From an uncultured Chloroflexota bacterium (GTDB lineage Bacteria > Chloroflexota > Anaerolineae > Anaerolineales > Anaerolineaceae): a stretch of DNA of 7,669 nt. Shown here piece after piece: positions 1-4,487 of this stretch; positions within the stretch are counted from its first letter, which is position 1, and each line of letters starts with the position of its first letter. The notes under the pieces are model-generated. The model ran no database searches. It saw nothing but the letters and a program-made list of their open reading frames with translations, and was not told the origin of the DNA. A program made the position numbers and the translations under genes. The stretch covers positions 1-7,669 of the forward strand of contig CADBKS010000140.1 in NCBI GenBank assembly GCA_902795255.1, in the 5' to 3' direction.

Positions 1-208
1 CGCCGCCGTATCCGACGCTTCCGTAAACCGGCTTCTCCGCCTGAACAGCCCGGACCGGCTGTCCGTCTTTTCTGCTGTAGAGCATGCTTTTTGAAGTAAA
101 AAACAGGCCGCTGCCATTCCCGTTCCATTTCAGCGTGCCGACCCGCCCGCGTCCGGCGACAAGGTCAGGGTCGATGTGTCCGTTCCATAAACCGTAAGGG
201 AGCTGCAT
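1..208 (-). CDS. S9-family peptidase (prolyl oligopeptidase / acylaminoacyl-peptidase type), N-terminal fragment
   Basis: This is the first 69 codons of a leftward gene that runs off the window edge. The protein begins MQLPYGLWNGHIDPDLVAG and later reads PVYGSVGYGG. From memory, S9 serine peptidases with an N-terminal beta-propeller start with a YGxWxSxIxxxLVA-like segment and carry a GVGYGGG-like propeller motif soon after, which is the basis of the call. The catalytic Ser-Asp-His domain would lie about 400 residues further on and cannot be seen. The ATG at 206-208 has a perfect AGGAGG (215-220) six bases upstream, so the start is well supported. There is no signal peptide, so a cytoplasmic enzyme that trims peptides is likely. 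This suits an organism that also carries amino-acid fermentation genes. Another beta-propeller protein is the main alternative. Confidence 0.6.
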   Translation of the reverse strand, partial: MQLPYGLWNGHIDPDLVAGRGRVGTLKWNGNGSGLFFTSKSMLYSRKDGQPVRAVQAEKPVYGSVGYGG

Positions 209-233
209 AGGGATCCTCCTATTTTTTTCTTTC

Positions 234-262
234 ATTTTATCAGGGAATTGCCGAATCGGGAA
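234..262 (-). promoter_or_regulatory. Putative extended -10 promoter of the S9 peptidase gene
   Basis: On the minus strand, TAAAAT (234-239) is preceded by TGA, making an extended -10 (TGnTAAAAT). A weak -35 TTCCCG (257-262) sits 17 bases upstream. The implied transcript starts near 227, so the untranslated leader is only about 20 bases and carries the AGGAGG at 215-220. Confidence 0.42.
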
Positions 263-311
263 TAAAGGTCAGCCATCGGGCTGCCGTCTGCACATTCCGC
301 CCAACGGATCC

Positions 312-340
312 TTGTCAGGAAGGTACCGGAATGTTATACT
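312..340 (+). promoter_or_regulatory. Sigma-70-type promoter of mscS
   Basis: TTGTCA (312-317) and TATACT (335-340) are separated by exactly 17 bases. A TG one base upstream of the -10 (332-333) makes it an extended -10. Both hexamers match the consensus at 5 of 6 positions. The start of transcription should be near 347, about 30 bases before the mscS ATG. This is the best promoter match in the window. Confidence 0.7.
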
Positions 341-376
341 CCACAGAACGATATCATCGGAAAGAAGGAAAGCATA

Positions 377-1183
377 ATGGACTGGACAAAAATCAGTGAA
401 TATCTTCAGACGCAGGGGATCAACCTGCTGCACGGTCTGCTGGTACTCGGGATCGGATTCTTTCTGATCAGCCAGATCCAGAAGATCTCACAAAAGCATA
501 TCAAAAAAATCAACATCGATCCGACACTGGAGACTTTTCTCAACAACCTGATCCGGATCATCCTGTATGTGATCGTGATCCTGACCGCGGCAAACGTCAT
601 GGGGATCCCGCTCACCTCCATCATCACGATTTTCGCGTCCGCCGGGGTCGCGGTCAGCCTCGCGCTGCAGGGCGCGCTATCGAACCTCGTCGGCGGTGTA
701 TTTCTGCTGATCCTCAAACCGATCCGGGTAGGGGAATATGTGAAGATCGGCGACGCCAACGGCAGCATTGAGGGGACCGTACAGGGGATCGGCGCTTTTT
801 ATACGGAGCTTTCCATGCCGGACCGGCGCAGGATCTCCATTCCCAACAGCAGCCTTACCAATACCCCGATCATCAACTACAACCGGGAAGGTACCCGCCG
901 TCTGGACCTGACATTCTCAGTCAGTTACGGCGCGGACATGGACCGGGTCATCGAACTCCTGACGGAACTGGCGCAAAACGCGCCGAAAGCTCTTTCGGAT
1001 CCGGCTCCGGTGATCCACCTTTCGGCTTATAACGACAGCAGCATCAGTTATCTTGTGCGGATCTGGTGCAAAAGTGAAGACTACTGGGATATAAACTATT
1101 ATCTTCTGGAAGAAGGGAAACGGGCCCTTGACCGGGCCGGGATCGAGATCCCCTTCCCGCAGATGGATATCCACATGAAATAG
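377..1183 (+). CDS. mscS: MscS-family small-conductance mechanosensitive channel
   Basis: This inner-membrane channel opens under membrane tension and releases small solutes, which protects the cell during osmotic downshock. The 268-residue protein is close to the 286 of E. coli MscS. Three hydrophobic segments are visible: about 16-34, 57-75 and 80-113. The pore helix region contains ASAGVAVSLALQGALSNLVG (87-106), the Ala/Gly-packed TM3 signature of the family, followed by LKPIRVGEYVKIGD (113-126), the start of the beta domain. The C-terminal half holds ISIPNSSLTNTPIINYNRE (153-171), VRIW (227-230) and the ending FPQMDIHMK, very like the FPYPQMDVNFK end of E. coli MscS. The ATG has an AGAAGGAA purine-rich site (363-370) seven bases upstream. 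It appears to be a single-gene unit with its own promoter and terminator. Length and domain order are ordinary, and no extra sensor domain is present. Confidence 0.95.
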   Translation: MDWTKISEYLQTQGINLLHGLLVLGIGFFLISQIQKISQKHIKKINIDPTLETFLNNLIRIILYVIVILTAANVMGIPLTSIITIFASAGVAVSLALQGALSNLVGGVFLLILKPIRVGEYVKIGDANGSIEGTVQGIGAFYTELSMPDRRRISIPNSSLTNTPIINYNREGTRRLDLTFSVSYGADMDRVIELLTELAQNAPKALSDPAPVIHLSAYNDSSISYLVRIWCKSEDYWDINYYLLEEGKRALDRAGIEIPFPQMDIHMK

Positions 1184-1210
1184 AAAATGCCGGGTCTCCC
1201 CGGCATTTTC
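1183..1210. terminator. Bidirectional intrinsic terminator between convergent genes
   Basis: AAAATGCCGGG (1184-1194) pairs perfectly with CCCGGCATTTT (1199-1209) around a TCTC loop, and G1183-C1210 extends the stem to 12 bp. The U-runs are part of the stem on both strands. It starts at the last base of the mscS stop codon and lies 28 bases past the stop of the leftward gene, so it can serve both. Confidence 0.85.
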
Positions 1211-1238
1211 ACATCTATCTTCCGAACCGTTGGACTTA

Positions 1239-2513
1239 TCAGTTCGTAGTAGCGTTCCAGAAATAATTGTAGGAATAGAATCCGCAGGGACCGAGATCGC
1301 TGATCCACAGGGCGATCGGGTTGGCGCCGGCCAGCTGAGCCGGGATCTGGAAAGTCAGGGTCTGGGAAGAACCGTCAGCGGTGCTGAACGTGCCGACTTC
1401 CGTGCCGTTGAAGGAGGAAACGAAGTGTCCTGCAGGAGCCGGGGCAGGAGCGGGTTTACCGTCCTCTTTGCCCGGGTTGAAACTCGGAGCGGACGGGGCA
1501 GTCTCGGAAGTGCCGCCGGAGATGGGATAGAATCCATCCGGAATATACGGCTGCGGGATCGGATACGGATACGGTTTCGGGGCCGGTTTCGGATCCGGTA
1601 CCCAGCTGGAAACATAAACACCCATGGAAACACTGAAAGTGCTGTTTGCGGGGAAATTGTGCGTGGTAAATGTCACGGAAGCGTTCTGCGCGACGGCATC
1701 GATCGTTACGGTCGGGACAAGCGCATAATTGCACACCGCCTCCGGCTGGCTCACGGCCGCATTTTCTTCAGCGGGGACTTCTTCGACCGGCTGCACGGGC
1801 TGTTCAAGGATCGGTTCTTCGGAAACAGCTTCTTCAGCAACAGGCTCTTCAGCGCTTTCTTCAGCAGCGGGGCCTTCGATCACAGGTTCTTCAGCTGCGG
1901 GCTCTTCAGCGCTTTCTTCGGCAGCGGGCTGCTGGTTGATCAGCGTGATCGGAGCGCCTTCTGCTTCGGGTTCATCCGCAGCGCCTTCTTCCGCGCCTTC
2001 TTCAGCAGCAGGCTCTTCGGAAACAGGTTCTTCTGCGCCTTCATCAGCAGCGGGCTCTTCGGAAACGGGCTCTTCAGCACTTTCCTGGTTGATCAGAGAG
2101 ATCGGTTCTTCCGCTGCGGGTTCTTCCGCAGGCTCTTCCGCGGGAGCAAGCGCCGGATCATTGACGAAACTGCCGAGGATCTTACCGCCGTCCGCATCCT
2201 GCAGCATCAGGCTGATCATGTAAAGTCCCTGGAATTTCGCGGGGATCTTGACGGTAACGTTCAGGTTGCCGCCGGTCTTGCTGTTGAACTTCGCGACCGG
2301 AGTGTAATTTTCCGGATCATCGGGGTTCCCCATGCTGACAGTGTAAGCCGTATCAGCGGGGAAGTTCTTCGTCGTCAGGACGACTTTCTCATCCGTCACG
2401 GAGGATGAGACTTTAAATGCCGGCAGGGTGCTGTCCTGGGCCATAACATTGCCGAAAACCGTCATCAGGACCGCAAACAAGCTTAGCAATACCAATACTT
2501 TTGTTTTATTCAT
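1239..2513 (-). CDS. Secreted two-domain protein with a Glu/Pro/Ala-rich linker, function unknown
   Basis: This is a 424-residue exported protein. Residues 1-25 form a signal peptide (MNKTK, a hydrophobic core, then VMA before Q26). Domain A (about 31-118) and domain B (about 259-424) are homologous: LTTKNFPADTAYTVSMG matches FTTHNFPANSTFSVSMG, and VKIPAKFQGLYMISLMLQD matches FQIPAQLAGANPIALWISD. Between them lies an acidic linker (about 122-252) of EEP, AAEEP and SEEP repeats that contains PISLINQ and PITLINQ. Domain B also has a Pro/Tyr/Gly insertion (about 306-361) and the protein's only two cysteines, C261 and C410, which may form a disulfide. The ending GFYSYNYFWN recalls a domain seen in Anaerolineae secreted proteins (from memory). 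The start at ATG 2511-2513 is chosen for its AGGAGGA (2521-2527) and signal peptide; a longer reading from TTG at 2577-2579 would bury the signal. There is no lipobox, LPXTG or transmembrane anchor, so it is probably released or loosely cell-associated. An adhesion or matrix role is a guess. Confidence 0.85.
   Translation of the reverse strand: MNKTKVLVLLSLFAVLMTVFGNVMAQDSTLPAFKVSSSVTDEKVVLTTKNFPADTAYTVSMGNPDDPENYTPVAKFNSKTGGNLNVTVKIPAKFQGLYMISLMLQDADGGKILGSFVNDPALAPAEEPAEEPAAEEPISLINQESAEEPVSEEPAADEGAEEPVSEEPAAEEGAEEGAADEPEAEGAPITLINQQPAAEESAEEPAAEEPVIEGPAAEESAEEPVAEEAVSEEPILEQPVQPVEEVPAEENAAVSQPEAVCNYALVPTVTIDAVAQNASVTFTTHNFPANSTFSVSMGVYVSSWVPDPKPAPKPYPYPIPQPYIPDGFYPISGGTSETAPSAPSFNPGKEDGKPAPAPAPAGHFVSSFNGTEVGTFSTADGSSQTLTFQIPAQLAGANPIALWISDLGPCGFYSYNYFWNATTN
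1758..2150 (-). repeat. Degenerate tandem repeat encoding the acidic Glu/Pro/Ala linker
   Basis: About 131 codons are built from variants of GAAGAGCCCGCAGCTGAA-like units, encoding EEPA, EEPV and EEGA repeats with Ser interruptions. On the plus strand the same DNA reads as repeated TCTTC and GCAGCGGG words. The repeats are imperfect in length and sequence, as expected of a coding low-complexity region that grows by slippage or unequal exchange. Confidence 0.8.
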
Positions 2514-2550
2514 ATAATTGTCCTCCTCTATCCGCCGGTCAGAAATCGGC

Positions 2551-2579
2551 AGTATGCTATCACCCTTATTTAGGAGCAA
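2551..2579 (-). promoter_or_regulatory. Weak candidate promoter of the secreted-protein gene
   Basis: TTGCTC (2574-2579) and CATACT (2551-2556) are 17 bases apart on the minus strand, upstream of the AGGAGGA. Each hexamer is only a partial match. The two terminators upstream imply that a separate promoter must exist in this short gap, and this is the best-placed pair seen. Confidence 0.3.
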
Positions 2580-2597
2580 GAATCAAGCCAAAAAATG

Positions 2598-2639
2598 AAT
2601 TAAAACAAAAATCCGCGGAACAGACAGCCGTTCCGTGGG
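2598..2639 (-). terminator. Second (backup) terminator after rplL
   Basis: On the minus strand CCACGGAAC pairs with GTTCCGCGG (2630-2638 with 2613-2621, one G-T pair, 8-base loop). It is followed by ATTTTTGTTTTAATT. It lies about 45 bases past the first rplL terminator, giving a tandem arrangement that would insulate the secreted-protein gene from ribosomal-protein transcription. Confidence 0.6.
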
Positions 2640-2678
2640 GAAATATACCAAATCTTAAAATTTCCGAAAAATGATCTT

Positions 2679-2712
2679 AAAGAAAAAACCGGCCGGAGGA
2701 CCGGTCGGTTTT
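2679..2712 (-). terminator. Intrinsic terminator of the rplJ-rplL operon
   Basis: On the minus strand AAAACCGACCGG pairs with CCGGCCGGTTTT around a TCCT loop, with one A-C mismatch, and is followed by TTTTTTCTTT. The hairpin begins 20 bases after the rplL stop codon. This is a textbook GC stem with a U-tract. Confidence 0.88.
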
Positions 2713-2731
2713 CAAATTCGTCAGTGGAAAA

Positions 2732-3115
2732 TCAGGCAGCGGCCTTGACTTCAACTTTCGCGCCGGCAGCTTCGAGCTTCGCCTTCGCGTCGTTGGCAGC
2801 TTCCTTACCGACAGCGGACAGGACTTTCGCGCCAGCGGTTTCGGCCATCTGTTTGGCTTCGACCAGACCCAGGGAGGTCAGGGTGCGGATAACTTTAATG
2901 GTGTCGATCTTCTTCGCACCGGCGTCCTGGAGGACGACGTCGAATTCGGTCGGTTCTTCAACAGGGGCAGCTTCGGCGGCCGGGCCGGCAGCGGCAACAG
3001 CAACAGGGGCAGCGGCGCTGACGCCCCATTTTTCTTCCAGAGCCTTGACGAGGTCAGCGGCTTCCAATACGCTCAGGGCGCTCAGATCTTCAACAAGTTT
3101 AGCAATGTCTGCCAT
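2732..3115 (-). CDS. rplL: Ribosomal protein bL12 (L7/L12)
   Basis: This is the multicopy ribosomal stalk protein that recruits EF-Tu, EF-G and other GTPase factors to the 50S subunit. Its 127 residues are a normal length. The dimerisation domain is residues 1-31 ([20 protein letters not shown]), the flexible hinge is the Ala/Pro/Val stretch at about 33-55, and the globular C-terminal domain is 56-127. That domain contains [19 protein letters not shown] and EAK, the factor-binding surface, with the conserved IK-x-x-R and EAK lysine retained. Two changes from the usual GLGLKEAK are visible (SLGLVEAK), and the tail ends VKAAA. The ATG has AGGAG (3122-3126) six bases upstream. It is second in the operon, 71 bases after rplJ. 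That gap holds a small hairpin (CCGGG, 3153-3157, with CCCGG, 3164-3168) with no U-tract, which could tune the high L12:L10 ratio by mRNA processing. Confidence 0.96.
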   Translation of the reverse strand: MADIAKLVEDLSALSVLEAADLVKALEEKWGVSAAAPVAVAAAGPAAEAAPVEEPTEFDVVLQDAGAKKIDTIKVIRTLTSLGLVEAKQMAETAGAKVLSAVGKEAANDAKAKLEAAGAKVEVKAAA

Positions 3116-3186
3116 TATATACTCCTAAGTATTATTTATTTTGGTTTTGTTTCCGGGTGTTTCCCCGGCGAAAATTTCAAAAACAA

Positions 3187-3720
3187 TTATTCGGCGTCAG
3201 CCGGAGCGTTCTGCTTGTCAACCATAGCCTGGATAACAGCGGCAAGACCGCGGCCGGGTTCGTTGATCGTGCGGACGAGCTGTGATGCAGGAGCCTGGAT
3301 GGTCCCGAGCAGCTTTGCGCGCATTTCCGGCAGAGACGGAAGTGTACCAAGTTTCGCGACTTCGGCATTGTTGAGAAGGCTCTTCTCAAGGTAACCGTAT
3401 TTGATCTGCATTCCGTAATCTTTGACGATGCCGTTGACAGCTTTCGCCACGGCGGCGGCGTCATTGAACGCGAAGTTGACCAGGGTCGTCCCGGTCAGTT
3501 CTTCACCGGCGGGATATTCTTTATCCGCAAGCGTCTTGGAGATCAGGGTGTTTTTCACAACATGAGCTTCGCCGCCTGCTTCACGGATCTTATTGCGGAT
3601 CGCGTCGATGGTGGGCATGTTCATCTTTTCATAGGTGAGCATGAACATGGCCTGGCTTTTGTCCAGCCATTCGCCATACTGTTCCATCATCTTTGATTTC
3701 TCATCTTTTGTAAAGGCCAA
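3187..3720 (-). CDS. rplJ: Ribosomal protein uL10
   Basis: uL10 forms the base of the ribosomal stalk, anchors to 23S rRNA and carries L12 dimers on its C-terminal helix. The protein has 177 residues, a typical length. The N-terminus MAFTKDEKSKMMEQYGEW and the following KSQAMFMLTYEKMNMPTID match the family pattern. AHVVKNTL (53-60) is the conserved RNA-binding VKNTL motif. GTIQAPASQLVRTINEP (139-155) leads into the C-terminal helix that binds L12. The start codon is TTG (3718-3720, minus strand), supported by a perfect AAGGAGG eight bases upstream and by alignment of MAFTK with the usual MAxTK start. The next in-frame ATG, at codon 11, would cut a conserved helix. It is the first gene of a two-gene operon under the L10 leader. 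Confidence 0.96.
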   Translation of the reverse strand: MAFTKDEKSKMMEQYGEWLDKSQAMFMLTYEKMNMPTIDAIRNKIREAGGEAHVVKNTLISKTLADKEYPAGEELTGTTLVNFAFNDAAAVAKAVNGIVKDYGMQIKYGYLEKSLLNNAEVAKLGTLPSLPEMRAKLLGTIQAPASQLVRTINEPGRGLAAVIQAMVDKQNAPADAE

Positions 3721-3728
3721 TGTAGTAT

Positions 3729-3735
3729 CCTCCTT
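3729..3735 (-). promoter_or_regulatory. Strong ribosome binding site that fixes a TTG start for rplJ
   Basis: AAGGAGG on the minus strand lies eight bases before TTG 3718-3720. A near-perfect anti-Shine-Dalgarno match combined with a weak start codon suggests deliberately tuned initiation, on top of the leader control upstream. Confidence 0.8.
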
Positions 3736-3741
3736 CCCGTT

Positions 3742-3780
3742 AAAAATAAAAAATCTTTGCCGCCGGATGCACAGACAAAG
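3742..3780 (-). terminator. Transcription attenuator in the rplJ leader
   Basis: On the minus strand CTTTGTC pairs with GGCAAAG (3774-3780 with 3755-3761, one G-U), followed directly by ATTTTTTATTTTT. It ends only 6 bases before the rplJ Shine-Dalgarno. An intrinsic terminator placed before the first gene indicates premature termination. In Bacillus subtilis the L10(L12)4 complex controls rplJL by transcription attenuation, so the same mechanism is inferred here. Confidence 0.65.
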
Positions 3781-3886
3781 ACAAAAAGATCAAAGGGTTG
3801 GTTTGACTTCTCTTCATTCGCCTCGGCAGGATATTAAGCCTTTCGGCACCGGCTGTCATCAGTGAATCGCGGGCGTTTTCCGCCCA
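3742..3886 (-). ncRNA. Ribosomal protein L10 leader (autoregulatory mRNA element)
   Basis: The 5' untranslated region of rplJ, read on the minus strand, contains GACAGCCGGTGCCGAAAGGC, then TTAATAT, then CCTGCCGAGG. The order of a GCC-GAAA-GGC hairpin and a CCT-GCCG-AGG hairpin in an internal-loop context matches, from memory, the conserved L10 leader that mimics the 23S rRNA binding site of L10(L12)4. Upstream is a GGGCG-GAAAA-CGCCC hairpin (3871-3885), and downstream is the attenuator. When free L10-L12 complex accumulates it should bind here and reduce rplJL expression. The exact 5' end is not visible; it is estimated from the candidate promoter at 3905-3913. Confidence 0.82.
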
Positions 3887-3904
3887 GTTCAATTGACCGG
3901 ATAT

Positions 3905-3913
3905 ATCTTACCA
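3905..3913 (-). promoter_or_regulatory. Candidate extended -10 of the rplJL promoter
   Basis: TGG followed by TAAGAT on the minus strand forms an extended -10 (TGnTAAGAT), placing the start of transcription near 3898, just before the leader hairpins. No good -35 is found at 16-18 bases. TTGTCA is present but about 30 bases away. A ribosomal-protein promoter here is required by the divergent gdhA, but its exact position is uncertain. Confidence 0.42.
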
Positions 3914-4037
3914 TACTTTCACGAAACAGGATCGTCTTTATGACAAATTTCCGGATCGGCTGAAAGTCGAAAGTCGGATCTTTCCGGCAGAAAGTGATTT
4001 TACCACATTTTCATTTTCCGGATGCCGGGAGGAAAAC

Positions 4038-4270
4038 TGTGGATAACTGTCTCCGGCTGTGGATAAGTTCCGTATTTCTGTTCACAGCCATGCAAAAACT
4101 GTGAACAGGCCGGTGGATAAACCGTGAATAAACCTTAAAGCTTGTTGATAAACCGATCCGCTCCATTACGGAAGAAGCTTAACGTTTTCATTGTAAAAAC
4201 CGATCTTTCCGCCGGATCGTGCAGCCCCGCATCCGGGGCCGCACCGGGTCCCGGAATGCGTTGTGGATAA
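4038..4270 (-). repeat. Six DnaA boxes (TTATCCACA family)
   Basis: Exact TGTGGATAA (TTATCCACA on the minus strand) occurs at 4038-4046, 4058-4066 and 4262-4270. One-mismatch versions are GGTGGATAA (4112-4120), CGTGAATAA (4123-4131) and TGTTGATAA (4143-4151). All have the same orientation. The first two and the last two of the inner set are each 20 bp apart, close to two helical turns. The chance expectation for an exact 9-mer on either strand in this window is about 0.06, so three in 233 bp is far above background. Confidence 0.85.
4078..4108. repeat. Perfect 10-bp inverted repeat within the DnaA-box cluster
   Basis: CTGTTCACAG (4078-4087) and CTGTGAACAG (4099-4108) are exact reverse complements separated by CCATGCAAAAA. 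Each arm contains a TTCACA/TGTGAA core that resembles half of a DnaA box. It could be a dimeric regulator site or a cruciform in the candidate origin. It has no U-tract and is not a terminator. Confidence 0.8.
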
Positions 4271-4321
4271 GTGCTCCGCAAACGGCCTCCGGCAGATCTG
4301 TCTTTCCGGTCTGGACAAAGT

Positions 4322-4340
4322 GACAAATTGTCTGACAATT
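4322..4340. promoter_or_regulatory. Overlapping palindromes upstream of gdhA, candidate operator
   Basis: GACAAATTGTC (4322-4332) is a palindrome around a central A. It overlaps AATTGTC-T-GACAATT (4326-4340), a perfect 7-bp inverted repeat around a central T. A further GACAA is at 4314-4318. The site is about 75-90 bases upstream of the predicted gdhA transcription start, a position suited to an activator, or to a repressor acting at a distance. The regulator is not recognised. It also lies in the AT-rich stretch of the candidate origin. Confidence 0.5.
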
Positions 4341-4378
4341 CCATTACTTAAATTCAAAACTATCATTACAAACATCAG

Positions 4379-4407
4379 ATGGCAGTTCGGGCGTCTCAGG
4401 ATACAAT
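4379..4407 (+). promoter_or_regulatory. Candidate sigma-70-type promoter of gdhA
   Basis: ATGGCA (4379-4384) and TACAAT (4402-4407) are 17 bases apart. The upstream region is very AT-rich and could act as an UP element. The start of transcription would be near 4414, giving a leader of about 75 bases. Confidence 0.48.
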
Positions 4408-4487
4408 CTAATTTAAGAAAAAAAGCTTCGTCCGGCGCGCCCTTTTCGGCCCGGCGGACACTTTCAGTAAAAATCAAGGAGAATGGA

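Larger units (their letters stand above)
3960..4378. other. Candidate chromosomal replication origin (oriC): DnaA-box cluster with AT-rich flanks
   Basis: This non-coding stretch lies between the leftward rplJL operon and rightward gdhA. It holds six DnaA-box-like 9-mers in one orientation (4038-4270), three of them exact. On the left, 3991-4017 is AT-rich with three ATTTT runs. On the right, 4321-4380 has only 16 G/C in 60 bases. In E. coli oriC the AT-rich unwinding element lies to the left of box R1 written as TGTGGATAA, and the 3991-4017 segment has the same relation to the first box here. Highly expressed ribosomal genes point away on one side and metabolic genes on the other, as expected for leading-strand placement. 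No dnaA, dnaN or gyrB is in view, so a DnaA-regulated promoter or a DnaA-titrating site remains possible. Confidence 0.6.

Noticed and set aside
1758..2150. CRISPR-like repeated array
   Set aside because: The repeats are irregular in length, keep a single reading frame and have no unique spacers; they encode a low-complexity linker.
1230..2408. A 392-codon open frame on the plus strand, rich in Ser, Phe, Arg and Gly
   Set aside because: It lies antisense to the secreted-protein gene. Its apparent repeats are the Glu/Pro linker DNA read on the other strand. It has no ribosome binding site or recognisable domain, while the minus-strand protein has a signal peptide and a strong start.
2514..2579. 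TTG start at 2579 for the secreted protein
   Set aside because: It would put 22 mostly polar residues before the signal peptide and translate the AGGAGGA that serves the ATG at 2513.
2640..2680. A small RNA from a TATATT -10 at 2642-2647 on the minus strand
   Set aside because: Its transcript would start inside the second rplL terminator and could not form a useful RNA; the -35 is poor.
3962..3976. Tandem GAAAGTC 7-mers as iterons
   Set aside because: There are only two copies and no further copies in the intergenic region, so chance or local slippage is enough.
4205..4254. GC-rich hairpins (GCCCCG-CATC-CGGGGC and CCGGG-T-CCCGG) as a terminator
   Set aside because: There is no U-tract on either strand and no gene ends nearby. 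They may simply structure the space between DnaA boxes.
4263..4487. N-terminal extension of gdhA by 75 codons
   Set aside because: The in-frame ATG at 4263 overlaps an exact DnaA box and the extension would translate promoter DNA. The start at 4488 has a good ribosome binding site and matches the family N-terminus.
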